Below, in pieces: positions 1 to 21,609 of a stretch of DNA of 64,000 nucleotides; positions within the stretch are counted from its first letter, which is position 1; each line of letters begins with the position of its first letter. The stretch is from NCBI RefSeq assembly GCF_010015445.1, contig NC_053128.1, positions 9,888,840-9,952,839 of the forward strand, in the 5' to 3' direction. The notes beneath the pieces were generated by a model. That model was not told the origin of the DNA, ran no database searches, and worked only from the letters and a program-made list of their open reading frames with translations. A program made the translations under genes and the position numbers. The stretch comes from Perca fluviatilis (taxonomy: Eukaryota > Chordata > Actinopteri > Perciformes > Percidae).

Positions 1-3000
1 TGGTTTGGGCTGGTTTCTAGTTGCTACGTTTGGAAAGTTGGTGGGCGGCGTGCATTGACCATGCAAATATACCTTAGGTCCTCGCTTGTTGTCATAGGAC
101 AGTTGGTCGAGGTTTTCATAGTTCCTTTTTTTATTCTGATGAGTAATGTGCACAGAGAAAATATGCAGACACAGAAAAATATTATAAACAGTTGAAAATG
201 GAGGGCAGTAAAGCATTCCAACAAATCTCCACTTTTCTGCTTCAAATTGGGATCTTTAACAGTGGGGCTTGCAAATCATCAGAGATGACCGCTTTCAAAA
301 TAAAGCTGAAATCATGGACACTTGTTCAAGATATCAAATACTACTAAGGATCAGGGAAATGTGTTCATTGTGTTCATAGCATAGATGATCAGCGATGCCG
401 ATTCAGCTGGAACAAAGCGGTAATCAATGCAAAATGCCAAATTGCAGCTTCTTCACCATACTGAAAACTACAGTTAACATTACACAACCGCAATCTTAAC
501 TTTTAACAAACAAACATAGCCGTCAACGAGAGCCAGCAGACTACACCAACACACCATCATATCCAAAGTGTGATCGCGATTTTGGCATCCTAAAAACGTG
601 TAAACTTGCAAACCTGCACTCGGAAACTGCTAATCTATCTAAACATCTGTCGGTGGTGACACGACAGCGTTTTCACCAGTTCTATCCTAAGTGTTATTAA
701 GTGGTGTGATCAGGACAATTGGAACAACACATAAACAGCTAGAATATAGATTTATCTAGATTCTAGTCTATTTTTAGCTAGATTTATCTTTTGTTTAAAC
801 GTGCACACATTTTAGTACAACCGTAATTACCAATTCAACTATGATTTACAAATCAAAGCAAAAGCTTAAATCACAAACACAGGCCAATGACTCCCTCCTA
901 TAATGGAAATGGAGGCTCTCCATCACAGCTGCTAATAATGAATGAACGAATTGAAATTAATTGAAAAACATTTTACTTTCTCTAATCTAACTGGCAGCGA
1001 CATTCCAAAGTTGCAGTTTGACAGACGTCGATGCACGTCTTGTATCATTCCCTGTTGGTATAAAACAGTAAAGTATGTTACAGATGGTATAGTACAATAG
1101 TGTGGAATTTGATCACAGCACAACATACGGACTCTCAGTAGGTGCTGAGCAGGGTGAACTTAATTTGGACACATGAGGCGTCCCCATTTTGGATTCCGGT
1201 CCGCTTTAAGTAAGAGCAGACACCCTGGAGTTCTGCCTGAGACTGGCAGCCATTTTGCAGGAAAACATCATCATCTTTCTGCTTCAGCGGGTTTCTTACA
1301 CAGCTGGCTGTACAGCTCACCCCTCAGTGCACTCTGGCTCCGTTTCCCTCCCTTCACAAAGTCGACGGTGGCCATGCCTCAGCGCCGTAGTCAAGCTGAC
1401 AAGCAACTCAAAATGAAATGTCCTGAACCACAATCACAATGTAAATAATTCCATCCACACTGAAGGATTGCAAACCGAATGCCAACCATTCTTTCCGGTG
1501 TAATGAAAAGACTATCACAACTTGTCAGCGGGATTATAGAGAATTCCACTTTTTCCATTTCCCTGATAAGAACACAGTTCAGTTGACTCAATCAGAACAC
1601 CTTAGCTACCATGTAATAACTAATTAACTCCCGTTCACTCATCACATGAGAGACTGTATGCATCTTCAGCGGGTAGAAATCCTTCCATGAGTAACATGCA
1701 GCAGCATTGCGGACAAAAAAAAACTGTCTTTGTTTTTCTCTCCCAAGAGATTTTCTGAGCTCTCTATTTTTGTATCCTCAGTCAGGCATTAATATTTCAT
1801 TTTGTGTTGGTCACATTTGCACTCTGGCTAAATCCACTGTGTCCAGAGCCTCTTTGCTGGTAGTGACAGCGATTCCCCTGTGAATGTGTGACCGCGCTAA
1901 CGACTTGCCATGGGGCTAAAATGAAAATGGAAATTTACTGAGCGTATGCAGCACAACAGGGTGATTAGCAAGAATAACACCTCACATTTTTAATTAGAGC
2001 ATAATGTGACAACGCTGCCGTCTGCCACATCCAAACGCACATCCAGTTACATCAGCGAAAACAATCAAAGCTGTCAACGCGTCATCCAAACAAATGCACA
2101 ATAAAAAGAGCTGCTGCAGGTTTATTACCCTGCAGATGTTGTGACATACATGGGACGTCAGAGCCGAGCCGGGAATGAGCTAAGTGGCTGCGCCGTGTAG
2201 CCACCAGGGGGCGCGCCCACAAATCTAAACTTCTTTGGTTCCTCTGCTCATTTTCCTTTTCTTCATTTCAGTATTCAAAGTATAAAATTCCTGATTGTGT
2301 TATAGTGCCAAACAACAAATCGCCAAATGTCCTCACAGCCGCAAAACGTTGGGGCTTCACCAAAGATGATATTTAGTGGAGCTATTTATTATTTGTGTAT
2401 CTTAAAGATTATTATGTCCTCTGTTTTTAATGTACTTTTTATATTCAATTTCAATTTGAATGATACTCTACCAAATGGGTATTATTACATTGTTATTGTG
2501 AATAAATCCCATGTAAATACCAGCACTAACAATATTTTAGTCTGTCTCTACAGATTTTCTTTTAGTTTTTTTAGCAAACCTCACTCAAACAGGAGGAAAA
2601 GGTGCATTCGTAGGGGACTATTTTCCGCTGCGGATTAATACACATTTGGCGGAGTAAGTAGCAGGACAGTGTATATGTGATCAACTCAGTAAACTATAGT
2701 GTGTGTATGTGTTCATTAAAATGAAGAAACATGTCTCCTAGGGCAACGGTGTGGCTCACTGATGAACAATGGCGCTCTACGGCACAGCAGAATAAGATGT
2801 CATATGGATTTGTGGACACTGTGAACAAAAACTATATCGCCAACCTTATCCTTGACCCGGTTTTCGTTGTAATTATTGCTGGCCACGTTTAGGAGGAATT
2901 CTTAAATGAATCCAGCTTAGGGCCCCAAAATTGCTTGAGCGGGCCCTGCAGTCACAACTAAATTAATGGGTGAAGAAAGCCTAATAGCAGAGGGTTGCAG

Positions 3001-3531
3001 CTAGTTCCCTCATCATTATAAGATTGAATGTGATGCACAGATGGGTTCATTTTAAGATCCAAACCCATATTCTGCAAACATGAAAGGAACTTCCTGGATT
3101 CTCATCAAAGGCTTTTAATACACAAATGTATCTTCTCGAGTGCAGGATGTGAGTCCCATCTAGATATGACAGTATAATTGTTTTAACTGCACGTGGTCGC
3201 ACAATCCAAACTGATTAACCCAAATGTTTGAAATGTGTTCCCATTTGTGGCTGTTAATCAATACTGATCAGGATCACTTCCTTTAAGCAGCTTTCACTTC
3301 AGCTGTAGCTGCCTTCTGTGAACTAACTCGGGTACGCGACGTCTCATATTCAGCGTCTATCAGCTTCGGATTTAATTAAATCTCTGAAACAGGACTCATT
3401 TCATTCTGCCGCACAATTACAGCAAAGTGCCCCAGAGACAGACAAGCATCACAGAGAATAAAGAAGAAAAAAAAAATATCCCAAAGGTAATTTCATTTTA
3501 TTAAATGGATGAAATAGATGGCAGTTGTTTT

Positions 3532-3572
<41 letters not shown>

Positions 3573-4188
3573 GTTCCTAAAGGGCACACATCATCGCAGT
3601 CTCAAGCCTGTTTTGGCTCAAAGAAGATCAGCATTTCACTGACCCACATACACTGCTCAGAGCTACACTTAAAATGGATACATCAGCGGTATCTGAAAAG
3701 GCGAAACCATCTCCCACATCATGTGATCATGACCTAGCACGGTGCAATAAACACAAGGCCTCTGTGTAATGAGGCCGGCCATTCATCACCACTGGGAGGA
3801 ACACCTGGCTTCCGCCGTGGCCCCAATAAAAACACTTCAGTCTGTGATGGTTTGCAAAAGCCCCAAGTTAAAGTCCACTATTTGGCTCCCAATGTGGATA
3901 GACACAGGGTAATTTGGACTATGGCGAAAAGCAACGTGAAGATGAGCAAATAAACGTACAAACTTTTGTCAGATTAGACCACATTAGACGCTGTTGTTGA
4001 TGTCTCTAGGAATGTTAGCCAATGTTTACACAATGGTGAGAAAGAGATGTGGCCACACAACAGAAAGGAAAACAGTTACACAGAAGACCTTTTGAGGTTT
4101 ACAAAACCTTACACACTCGCGCGCTCATGCTCACACACTCTTGCAGGGGGGGGGGGGAAGAGGGGGCTTAGGAGCTGGAGCGTCTCAC
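1..4188. other. grin1 intron sequence, no exon found
   Basis: Intronic DNA following grin1 exon 3. I looked on the minus strand for the alternative cassette exon and the next amino-terminal-domain exons and saw neither. Apart from the CTCF-like motif near 2.2 kb, a (CT)n run at 3537-3569 and a poly-G run near 4146, nothing is recognisable. Confidence 0.6.
2199..2216 (+). promoter_or_regulatory. Strong CTCF-like motif
   Basis: The bases CCACCAGGGGGCGC at 2201-2214 equal the core CTCF consensus. They sit in a small GC-rich island inside otherwise AT-rich DNA, in the part of grin1 downstream of exon 3. Binding is not shown by sequence alone. Confidence 0.5.
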
Positions 4189-13105
<8,917 letters not shown>

Positions 13106-13680
13106 CGTGTGGACCACCAAACAGCACAGCACAGCCCGGTCGCTTTTCTCCCCGGTGGCGGGTCGGCTCGAACGGCTTCTGGACGGCAGCACGGCGTAGC
13201 CAGTTACTGCAGACACGATCCAGGTGGGCGGTGTGAGCCGGGCAGGGAGGGAGGCCAAAAAAGGAAGGAGACGACAAAAAAAAAAAAAAAGGAGGTGGAT
13301 TTATGTGCAATGCGGAGGAATGTGCATGCTCATATTAGGAGCAGGCTGTCAACCAGGGACATCCAAACCGCATTGTCCATCCCCTTTTTTTTGTCTCCTC
13401 TGAAGAACTGCTCAAACCTCCTAAGGGTTGTTTTTTTTTTTGTAGAAAGAGTTAAACCATTGTCCAAGCCTCCAGACAGACGGCTTCCTCTCCGGGCTGT
13501 GTATCGCTCCTTTCTGCCGCTGCTCCGTGCGAACTGATCACCCCGATGCGGCTGCTCGCTCCGGGCTGAGCGGCTGCTGTCCTTGGTGCTGATGACAGCT
13601 GTGCATGCGCGCCGCGGTGGTACTGCGCGCTCCCGCTGTATCTGCTTGGCGTGCTACTGCTGCTCTGATGCTGAAGATGG
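13106..13680 (-). promoter_or_regulatory. Probable grin1 promoter / 5' UTR, GC-rich
   Basis: This stretch directly upstream of the grin1 start codon is clearly richer in G+C and CpG than the AT-rich DNA on either side, and it contains the RE1-like site. No TATA box is evident, in keeping with a CpG-type neuronal promoter. The transcription start cannot be placed. A run of A at 13275-13290 interrupts it. Confidence 0.4.
13573..13593 (-). promoter_or_regulatory. RE1/NRSF (REST)-like silencer upstream of grin1
   Basis: About 470 bp upstream of the grin1 ATG, the plus strand reads GCTGTCC-T-TGGTGCTGA, both half-sites of the canonical 21-bp RE1 with correct spacing. It matches 17 of 21 consensus positions by my alignment. 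REST represses neuronal genes outside neurons, and mammalian GRIN1 is known to have such an element near its promoter. Occupancy is inferred. Confidence 0.6.
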
Positions 13681-14085
13681 TGATGATGCGGGGAGTAGAA
13701 GCTGTTCGTATGAAAAAAAAATAGCCTAAACGTGTAGTTCGAAATCCACTAGAACCACCATGCTAGTCATAACGGGACATGAATCAATGGGGGAAGCGCA
13801 CATGTATGTTAGGCTGCATACCTGCAGGGTTAGGGCGTGGATAGAGATTAATATGTGGGCTTTGTTAATGCGGGTGATTAATGACAACCTTGTGGTTTTG
13901 ATTGCAACAGGGGAGATGCAGGGGATTTCAGGTCAGAGTTGAGTCATGGACAGGGCTTTGATGGGACTTAACCAATTTCCCTCCAAACTGCAAGGAGAGT
14001 CACATTTGCCTCGTGGCTGTGTGCGGAAAGTGGACCAACAGCTCATCAACCACGGAGCAAGTCAGAGCCGTGAATGAAGCCGAGC

Positions 14086-14088
<3 letters not shown>

Positions 14089-14168
<80 letters not shown>
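14089..14168. repeat. (GT)n microsatellite
   Basis: About 80 bp of pure TG repeat, 1 kb upstream of the grin1 start codon. A shorter AC/GC run lies at 14341-14378. Confidence 0.95.
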
Positions 14169-14169
<1 letters not shown>

Positions 14170-15342
14170 ACTCGGAGTAGCCTAAAGATCCGCCGGTGTT
14201 GCGGATGTTGTGTAATCTCTGACCCCGCGCTTTGGAGCGTTTTAGTAGCCTAACTGTAGGGAGCATCCCTGAAGCGAGATACACGAGCAGAATCAACCTC
14301 CTTGTTACCTAGGAAACAAGTTTTATTTTTTTATTTTTACAACACACACGCGCGCGCGCACACACACACACACACACAAAGGCGATCTTCACATGGAGGA
14401 AATATTCCCTGACAAGCCGGCAGTGACTTTATTCATCAGAGCAGGAAACGTCGAAAAAAAAAAATGACATTAACAAAAAAGAACATGCACACAAAAATGA
14501 AAAAGATGAGAAGACTTATAGTCAGAGAGACTCATTGTATGAACTCAAACAGCGTTATCATTTCATTTTGATTATTAATAGTCAAGTATTTGAATTTTTT
14601 TGTCCCAAGGGAGGTTTGCGTTGCGTGTTTATTCCTATTGGAAAAGGTGTTTTGGAAATGAGGCCAATTTAAAAATCATTGAACAGTGTTCTAAATTATA
14701 CATCACAACACTGTGCTGTCTCTCTGTGTTGCAGTGAGGTGATAAATTAATCACAAGGCTGAAGAAATCAACTGTCATCAGCTGCTGGCTGCTGGCCTCC
14801 ATAATGAGCCTGTCTCAAATATGATTTATTAAGGTTTTATTTTTCTGTTCATAACTTAAGACAAGGAGAATTAATGTGCACTGTTTAACTAAATAGGTTT
14901 ATGGACAGCTGGCTAAATAATTCCTGCAAGAAAACCACCTAAGACTGAGTTGTATTTAACAGAACATCTGTATTTTGAAAGCAATCGTGTAGTTAAAACA
15001 CCAAAGCAGATGCTAAATAAGTGAAGGGGACACAGCAGGGCTCTGGCAAATACTTTATTGTCCACACTAAGCTAGCTATCTGAACGCCTCATTCCCATTT
15101 TCAATTCAATTCTGTATACTAGACTTGATTTTTCAGATCCATGGTACAAAAAAAAATATATAATAAAAAACATCAAGCCTTTTTTTGTTTTTTAAAGGAT
15201 TATTTAGCCAGATATGACTTTCGAAAAACATAAATTAACATTGAATCCATCAGTTTCACTGAAACCTAAAAATAGTTTTTCTACTGCAACAAAACATTAA
15301 AAACAACATAGAAACCATGATCCCTATCCTAACTCTCAACAT

Positions 15343-15661
15343 TAAAGGGATACGCCACCGTTTGTTGAAACAGGGCTTATCACGGTCTCCCCTAGCTGTA
15401 GATAGGTGGGCCAACGCATTTTTTGTGCATGCATTGTTTTAGTCCGGTGCAACACCGGCAGCGCCGCCGCTAGTTAGCTTAGTGTAGTGAATGGAATTCT
15501 ATGTTGCCGGTTAGCATTTTGTGAGTAAAAGTGAGCCAACAAAAGACAAAAAAAACCTACCTAATTACTTGCACTGAGACAAAAAATGCATTGGCCCACC
15601 TATCTACAACCAGGGTAGACCGTGATAAGCCCCATCAACAAACGGTGGCGTATTCCTTTAA
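15343..15661. mobile_element. TTAA-flanked MITE
   Basis: TTAA at 15343-15346 and 15658-15661 bounds a 319-bp element. Its ends are inverted copies for about 70 bp (AGGGATACGCCACCGTTTGT and its near complement). There is no coding sequence. Termini and TTAA target fit piggyBac-type mobilisation. Confidence 0.7.
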
Positions 15662-16731
15662 CAAATAAAAACAGACTGGAATCAGAGAAAGAAAATCCAC
15701 TGAAGGCAACCCAACAATGTTATAGTTCCAAAGCAAACATACATAAGTAGGCCTATCTCTATTTCAGAACAGTCTTAAAGCAACAACATGTCTAGTACAG
15801 AAAATTAGTACACATTTTGCAGAAACTGAGGCTGGTTGGTCTGACTGGATCCAGGATTTTGACACACAGTGTCCCTCTGGAGCTCAGCCTGGATAGATTT
15901 ACTTCCAAAGGCTCTTTGAAACAAAAAGCATGACAACCTGAAGCCACAGAACACACTGCCTCCAAAATGCCCGACAGGAGGAGACAAGGCCCTGCTTCCA
16001 TCAGACCGCGGAAAAGACCAAGTGAAAAAATAATGGTGTTGAACAGAGCACCTAATGACTTCGCTCCCAGCCTCTGCGTGACTGCCACAGCCAGTTTGTA
16101 AACTGACCATTTATTGGATGTTCCCTTACAGCGTGCTGGCCTCTTATTAAAAAGGAGGTTAGGAAGCCTTCCTCTAAATCTCTCCTCCGGCCCACCACTC
16201 ACACATCAATAAAGCTAGACCAATCTGCTCTGCAGCCATTATATAAGCAGTTTGCTGGAGGAGCAACACAACACAAGACTCCCCGGCTCAGTCAGACTAA
16301 CGCACAAAAGTAAGTGCAGGCAGTGTAGAAGGCAAAGATTATTGCAGGCTTTTAAACTTAAGTATGCACACACACATGGACACACTCTTGAGTTCACACT
16401 TTGAGCTGCCGCCCACACATTCAGTATGCGCAGACTCACACACCACCCACACGGTCCTCTGCGAGGCTAGAAGAAGAGCGTTTGCGAGTGTATGTTTTTT
16501 AAACTGCTGTTGAATAATGTCTCATTACCATCACACGGTATGGTAATACAGACAAGCAATTTGGTTGGAAACTGTTCTTTTTTTTTAGCCAAGGCAAATT
16601 CATTGAAAAAGCACAATGAGGCAGTTTCAAAGTGCTTTACAAACACATACATCTTATTGAAACTGTATAAGAGAAATTGTGAGCACATATTCAGAAACAA
16701 TGCTGACATTAAATAATTCTGGTAAATTGCT

Positions 16732-17358
16732 TTAAAGGTCCCATGACATGGTGCTCTTTGGATGCTTTTATATAGACCTTAGTGGTCCCCTAATACTGTA
16801 TCTGAAGTCTCTTTTATATAGACCTTAGTGGTCCCCTAATACTGTATCTGAAGTCTCTTTTATATAGACCTTAGTGGTCCCCTAATACTGGATCTGAAGT
16901 CTCTTTCCTGAAATTCAGCCTTGGTGCAGAATTACAGCCACTAGAGCCAGTCCCACAATGAACTTTCCTTAGGATGTGCCACTTACGTGTCTGTAGCTAT
17001 TGAGGAGGAGAGGAGGGGGGGGGGGGGGGCAAGGTGGGGGGGGAGGCGTGGCCTTGACCAACTGCCACTTTGCTCGTTTGAAAGCCATGATACCTCTCTC
17101 TCGTGGGTGGGCCAAATTCTCTGGGCGGGCAAAGCAGAGAAAGGGGAGGTAACCTTGCTTGTTATGACCTCATAAGGAGAAGATTCCAGATCAGCCCATC
17201 TGAGCTTTCATTTTCTCAAAGGCAGAGCAGGATACCCAGGGCTCGGTTTACACCTATCACCATTTCAAGCCTCTGGGGGACCATAGGCAGGCTGGGGGAA
17301 TGCATATTAATGTTAAAAAACCTCATAAAGTGACATTTTCATGCCATGGGACCTTTAA
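16732..17358. mobile_element. TTAA-flanked MITE, AAAGGTCCCATG family
   Basis: Bounded by TTAA at 16732-16735 and 17355-17358, with inverted ends AAAGGTCCCATGACATGG and near complement. It carries an internal three-copy 46-bp tandem repeat from 16765 to about 16902 and a poly-G tract near 17020. Elements of this kind are very common in fish genomes. Confidence 0.75.
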
Positions 17359-19817
17359 TGTCAGTGTATGGAGCCCCTAAACTGACAAAATGTACCTAAA
17401 CTTTAACCAGGCAATTCAAAAATATAAAAAAGGAATACACCAATAAATATTGTTATTCAAATCATCAAAATTGAGTGTAAAAAGAAAAAAGTTCTATATT
17501 TTTCCTTTCACCTCCAATCACCTGGTTACAAATGCAAATAGATAAAAAAAAAAAGTCCTTTACCACCAGTCAGTTGATAAAATAAATAAAAACTTAATAA
17601 AGTTTACTCCACCATTTATTTTACACTAGCTACTGACTAATTATCATCCTACTTTCTTTTTTGGTCTTGGCACAAATGTAATAATTTATCGGTTACCTAT
17701 TTTCCTGACACAGCATTTCCCATTTTCAAGATGTCGAGATGGTAACCCCGTAGGTTTGCGAAAACTACGAAAGGTCTCGCGAGACTCGTTGCCTGAGGAC
17801 CTAGCCTAACCTTAACCATTTGAGATCAATGTCTGACCTTAACCACCATCTGTCACATCGGGTAAAAGTTCTCTAGTGTTGCTTTAAACCAACCGGATTT
17901 TGCCACAATCTCTGTGAGCTATCGCGTCGTTGCATTCAAACTTTAAATCTTCTCTACGCTTTGCTGCTGTCAGTTGTCATTTCAGGCTAAATCGATGCGA
18001 CCCTCCTCCACCCCGTTCACCTCCGGTTCTCATCATTCCCAGCACCCAGGGTTCCTCCGTCAGAAGCCCAGCTTCACATCACATCCATCCAGATCTTCAG
18101 GCTTCCTTTATCCCTTCATCACCTCCACCAGTGCCTGGACTCCATTGGGGGGGGGGCATATTCCTATATATCCACGGCTATATCTAGCTCTGTACCCCTT
18201 ATAAGAGACTACAGCTGACGGCCAAGTACCACGTTTGTTGTGCGCCTGCGTGAGAGGAAATAACTCTCCATACCAGCAGGTGGCAGTAATCTATTCCTCC
18301 TTTAACAAGGGATAACGTTGCTGTGATACACAACAAACAGCGTTTGCTCAATCAGAGCCTACGGTCCCTCTGCTTCACTCCCCGCCAGGAAGACGGCAGA
18401 CACTGGGCGATGGCTAACCGGACTGTCCCTCTCCCGGTCTGTCATCTGTTCTCTCGGCAAATAAGTGTCCCTACAGTGGGAGCGGAGGGACCGAACGGCC
18501 CGCTGCCGGCTCGTTAGCTAACGTTAGCTTGCTAATTTCCCTCACCCAACGTGCCTTCATCAGACACTGGTTACAGAAAATTTGCCAAACAAAATTGTCA
18601 CTCATCTGGTTTTTAGAAGAAACTTTCGAACGTCATTTTTGGCCAGTTTTGACAGTTCTTATGTGTTTTGGATTGATCAGATGAGATGAAAAATGAAAAG
18701 GAGCATCGTGCGTGCGCCTGTCACAGTAATTTTTTTGTTTTCCTCACTCTCGTTTTCAAGCCGACCAGCCATCTGATTGGCTGTTCGGCAGACGACCGCC
18801 GACGCTGATTCAACATCGGCCGAAAAAAGGCCGGCGCTTGGCGACCAGAGGCGGCATCAGCCAATTTTGCCGGGGCTACAGCCCCGAATCTATTATGAAT
18901 AGCCCCGGATCTCTCCCTCTCTCTCTATTCAAAAATAATTATAATAGAATAAAAAAGCCCCAGAATGGCACATGCAAATTAAGAAGAAAAGTATTTTCCA
19001 ACGCACTTGCAGTTCTTAAATTTGTTGTTGTTGTAGCACTCATGGTAGAACTGTAACTTTGTCCAGTTTATTTTTCCAAGGCGAAAAGAACATGCAGCTA
19101 CGTGCGGGGTCCGACCATGCTGTATTTGTTGCCATCACCTGCCGTCTCTATTTGAGGAAAGCTCTGCGAAAGGTTTAATTTTCGGAGGAATCATAGCCAA
19201 ATCAGTCTAATACATTGATGCCACAAACACAAAGTTTAGGAGCGCAATACTACTGATTTAGTTTGAAGTTACTGTGACGTGACGATTCCAGTCTACGGTT
19301 CAGACTCAAACACACGGAGCTCTGAAGAAGACCTGCGCGTCGCTTAGTGTCCACTCTCGCTGTAAAAAGCTGTGCAGCTTCAGGTTTATGGATGCGCTTT
19401 GCTGTGGACATGCTGTGGCAGATGTGTTGCGTTTGTGCTCTGTGTATTTCTACCGTAGTTTCGGTTTTCCACCTCCGATGTAGAGCAGCGTACAGCCACT
19501 TCCCTAAACTTTGTCTCATTCACAGACCAAAGACCCAAACGGGGCTCTGTGTCTGTCAGAAGGTCTGAGATCTACCGTCTCAGCAGAGCAATCACTTATT
19601 GCTCAGCAGACTATGGTGCAGGTAGATTATCTTCTGAAATATAGTGACTTTATTCTTGTAATAAACTATTACAACTTTATTTTTCTCTCAGAGAACACAG
19701 ATGGGATGAGTTATATTTTGAATGTGCACAAAGTTTTGGACACGAGCAGATATCTTGCTCAAACATCTGAAATATTACAGTCCAGGGGTTTATTAATAGA
19801 TTAAAATGAATAATATA

Positions 19818-21309
19818 CAGTTAGGTCCGGAAATATTTTCATAATTTTGGCCCTGTGCGCTAACACAATGGATTTGAAATGAAATCATCGAGATGCAATT
19901 GTAGTGCAGACTTTCAGCTTTATTTTGAGGGTATTTACATCAAAATTGGAGGAAGGGTTTAGGAATTGCAAACATTTTCATACATAGTCCCCTTATTTCA
20001 AGGAACCTAAAGTAATTGGACAATTGAGTCAAAAGCTGTTTGATGAGCATGTGTGGGCTATATAAGGTCTGGAGTTGATTTCAGGTGTGATATTTTCATT
20101 TGGAAGCTGTTGCTGCGAATCCACAACATGCGGTCAAAGGAGCTCTCAATGCAAGTAAAGCAGGCCATCCTTAGGCTGCGGAAAAAGAAAAAAATCTATC
20201 AGAAAGATGGCAGAAACATTAGGAGTGGCCAAATCAACAGTTTGGTACATTCTGAGAAAAAAGGAACACACCGCTGAGCTCAGCAATACAAAAAGGCCCG
20301 GACGTCCACGGAAGACAACAGTGGTTGATGATCGCAGGATCCTTTCCAAAGAGAAGACTTCACGAGAGCAAATACAGAGGGTTCACCACAAGGTGCAAAC
20401 CTTTCAGAAGCCTCAAGAATAGAAAAGCCAGATTAGAGTTTGCCAGAAGACATCTTAAAAAAGCCAGCCCAGTTCTGGAACAGCATTCTTTGGACTGATG
20501 AAACTAAGATAAACCTGTACCAGAATGATGGGAAGAGAAAAGTATGGAGAAGGCTTGGGACGGCTCTTGATTCGAAGCACACCACATCATCTATAAAACA
20601 TGATGGAGGCAGTGTAATGGCATGGGCATGCATGGCTTCCAGTGGAGCTGGGTCACTAGTGTTTATTGATGATATGACAGAAGATGGAAGCAGCCGCATG
20701 AATTCTGAATTCTGTAGGAACATTTTTTCTGATCATATTCAGCCAAATTCAACAAAGTTGATTGGATGGCACTTCACAGTACAGATGGACAATGACCCAA
20801 AACATACTGCAAAAGCAACCCAGGCGTTTTTCAAGGCAAAGAAGTGGAATATTCTACAATGGCCGAGTCAATTACCTGATCTCAATCCGATCGAGCATGC
20901 ATTCCTCTTGCTTAAAGCAAAACTGAAGGCACAAAGACCTGCAAACAAACAACAGCTGAAGACAGCTGCAGTCAAGGCCCGGCAAAGCATCACAAAGGAG
21001 GAAACCCAACATTTGGTGACGTCTATGGGTTCCAGACTTCAGGCAGTCATTGCCTGCAAAGGATTCTCAACAAAGTATTAAGAATGGACATTTTATTTAT
21101 GATTATATTAATTTGTCCAATTACTTTAGGTCCCTTGAAATAAGGGGAGTATGTATGAACATGTGTGTAATTCCTAAACCCTTCCTCCAATTTTGATGTA
21201 AATACCCTCAAAATAAAGCTGAAAGTCTGCCCTACAATTCTATCCTGATGATTTCATTTCAAATCCATTGTGTTAAAATGGGTTGTTGGGCTAAAATTAT
21301 GAAAATCCC
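19818..21309 (+). mobile_element. Tc1-like transposon, copy C
   Basis: It begins CAGTTAGGTCCGGAAATATT after a TA. Long inverted repeats are recognisable on both sides, but the outermost 20 or so bases of the right end are lost. A different family from copies A and B, and from D. Confidence 0.85.
20128..21081 (+). pseudogene. Tc1 transposase of copy C, frameshifted N-terminus
   Basis: The catalytic half is one open frame (20440-21081) with all three acidic residues: Asp in WTDETK, Asp in MDNDPKHTA and Glu in LNPIEHAF, with DD34E spacing. The DNA-binding half is split into two other frames (20128-20275 and 20207-20422, with GRPRK), probably by indels in an A-rich run. A single full-length protein cannot be made. 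Confidence 0.9.
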
Positions 21310-21609
21310 CCATCATAAGTCACCACACAAATCTGGAAACAAAACCCTGTCCTTTGGGTTGCCAGGCCAGTTATGATTAGGCCAAATGTTGGCGCCATCT
21401 AAATAACATCTACAAACTGGAAGTTGAAATGTACATACACTGGCTATGTACAAGCTGGGCAATCGCCATTTTGCATTGCATTCAGTTCATTTAAATGGGT
21501 CCGTGCCCCAAACCTCCTAAAGTCCTAGAAACACCCCTGCTTGGCGACAGTGCGGGACACACCGCACAAACTAGGCCGACGGTCGGCTTGGTGTGTCAAG
21601 GCCTTAACA

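Larger units (their letters stand above)
18846..21539. mobile_element. hAT-type element interrupted by a Tc1 copy
   Basis: Termini CAGAGGCGG and CACCCCTG face each other and are flanked by the duplicated CTTGGCGAC at 18837-18845 and 21540-21548. The sequences outside the duplication (about 18755-18845 and 21549-21606) read as two halves of an older element. Only the nested Tc1 transposase is coding-like inside. Confidence 0.6.

Noticed and set aside
1..4140. Search for further grin1 exons
   Set aside because: No minus-strand match to the cassette exon or the following conserved amino-terminal-domain exons. These must lie outside the window.
15792..16202. 136-codon minus-strand frame ending in FLY
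   Set aside because: No recognisable domain and low-complexity surroundings. Without transcript data it cannot be supported as a gene.
17930..18560. GC-richer stretch with open frames, possible exon or CpG island
   Set aside because: The frames are short and show no homology. Phrases such as CCAGCAGGTGGCAGTA and GTTAGCTAACGTTAGC are common in fish repeats.
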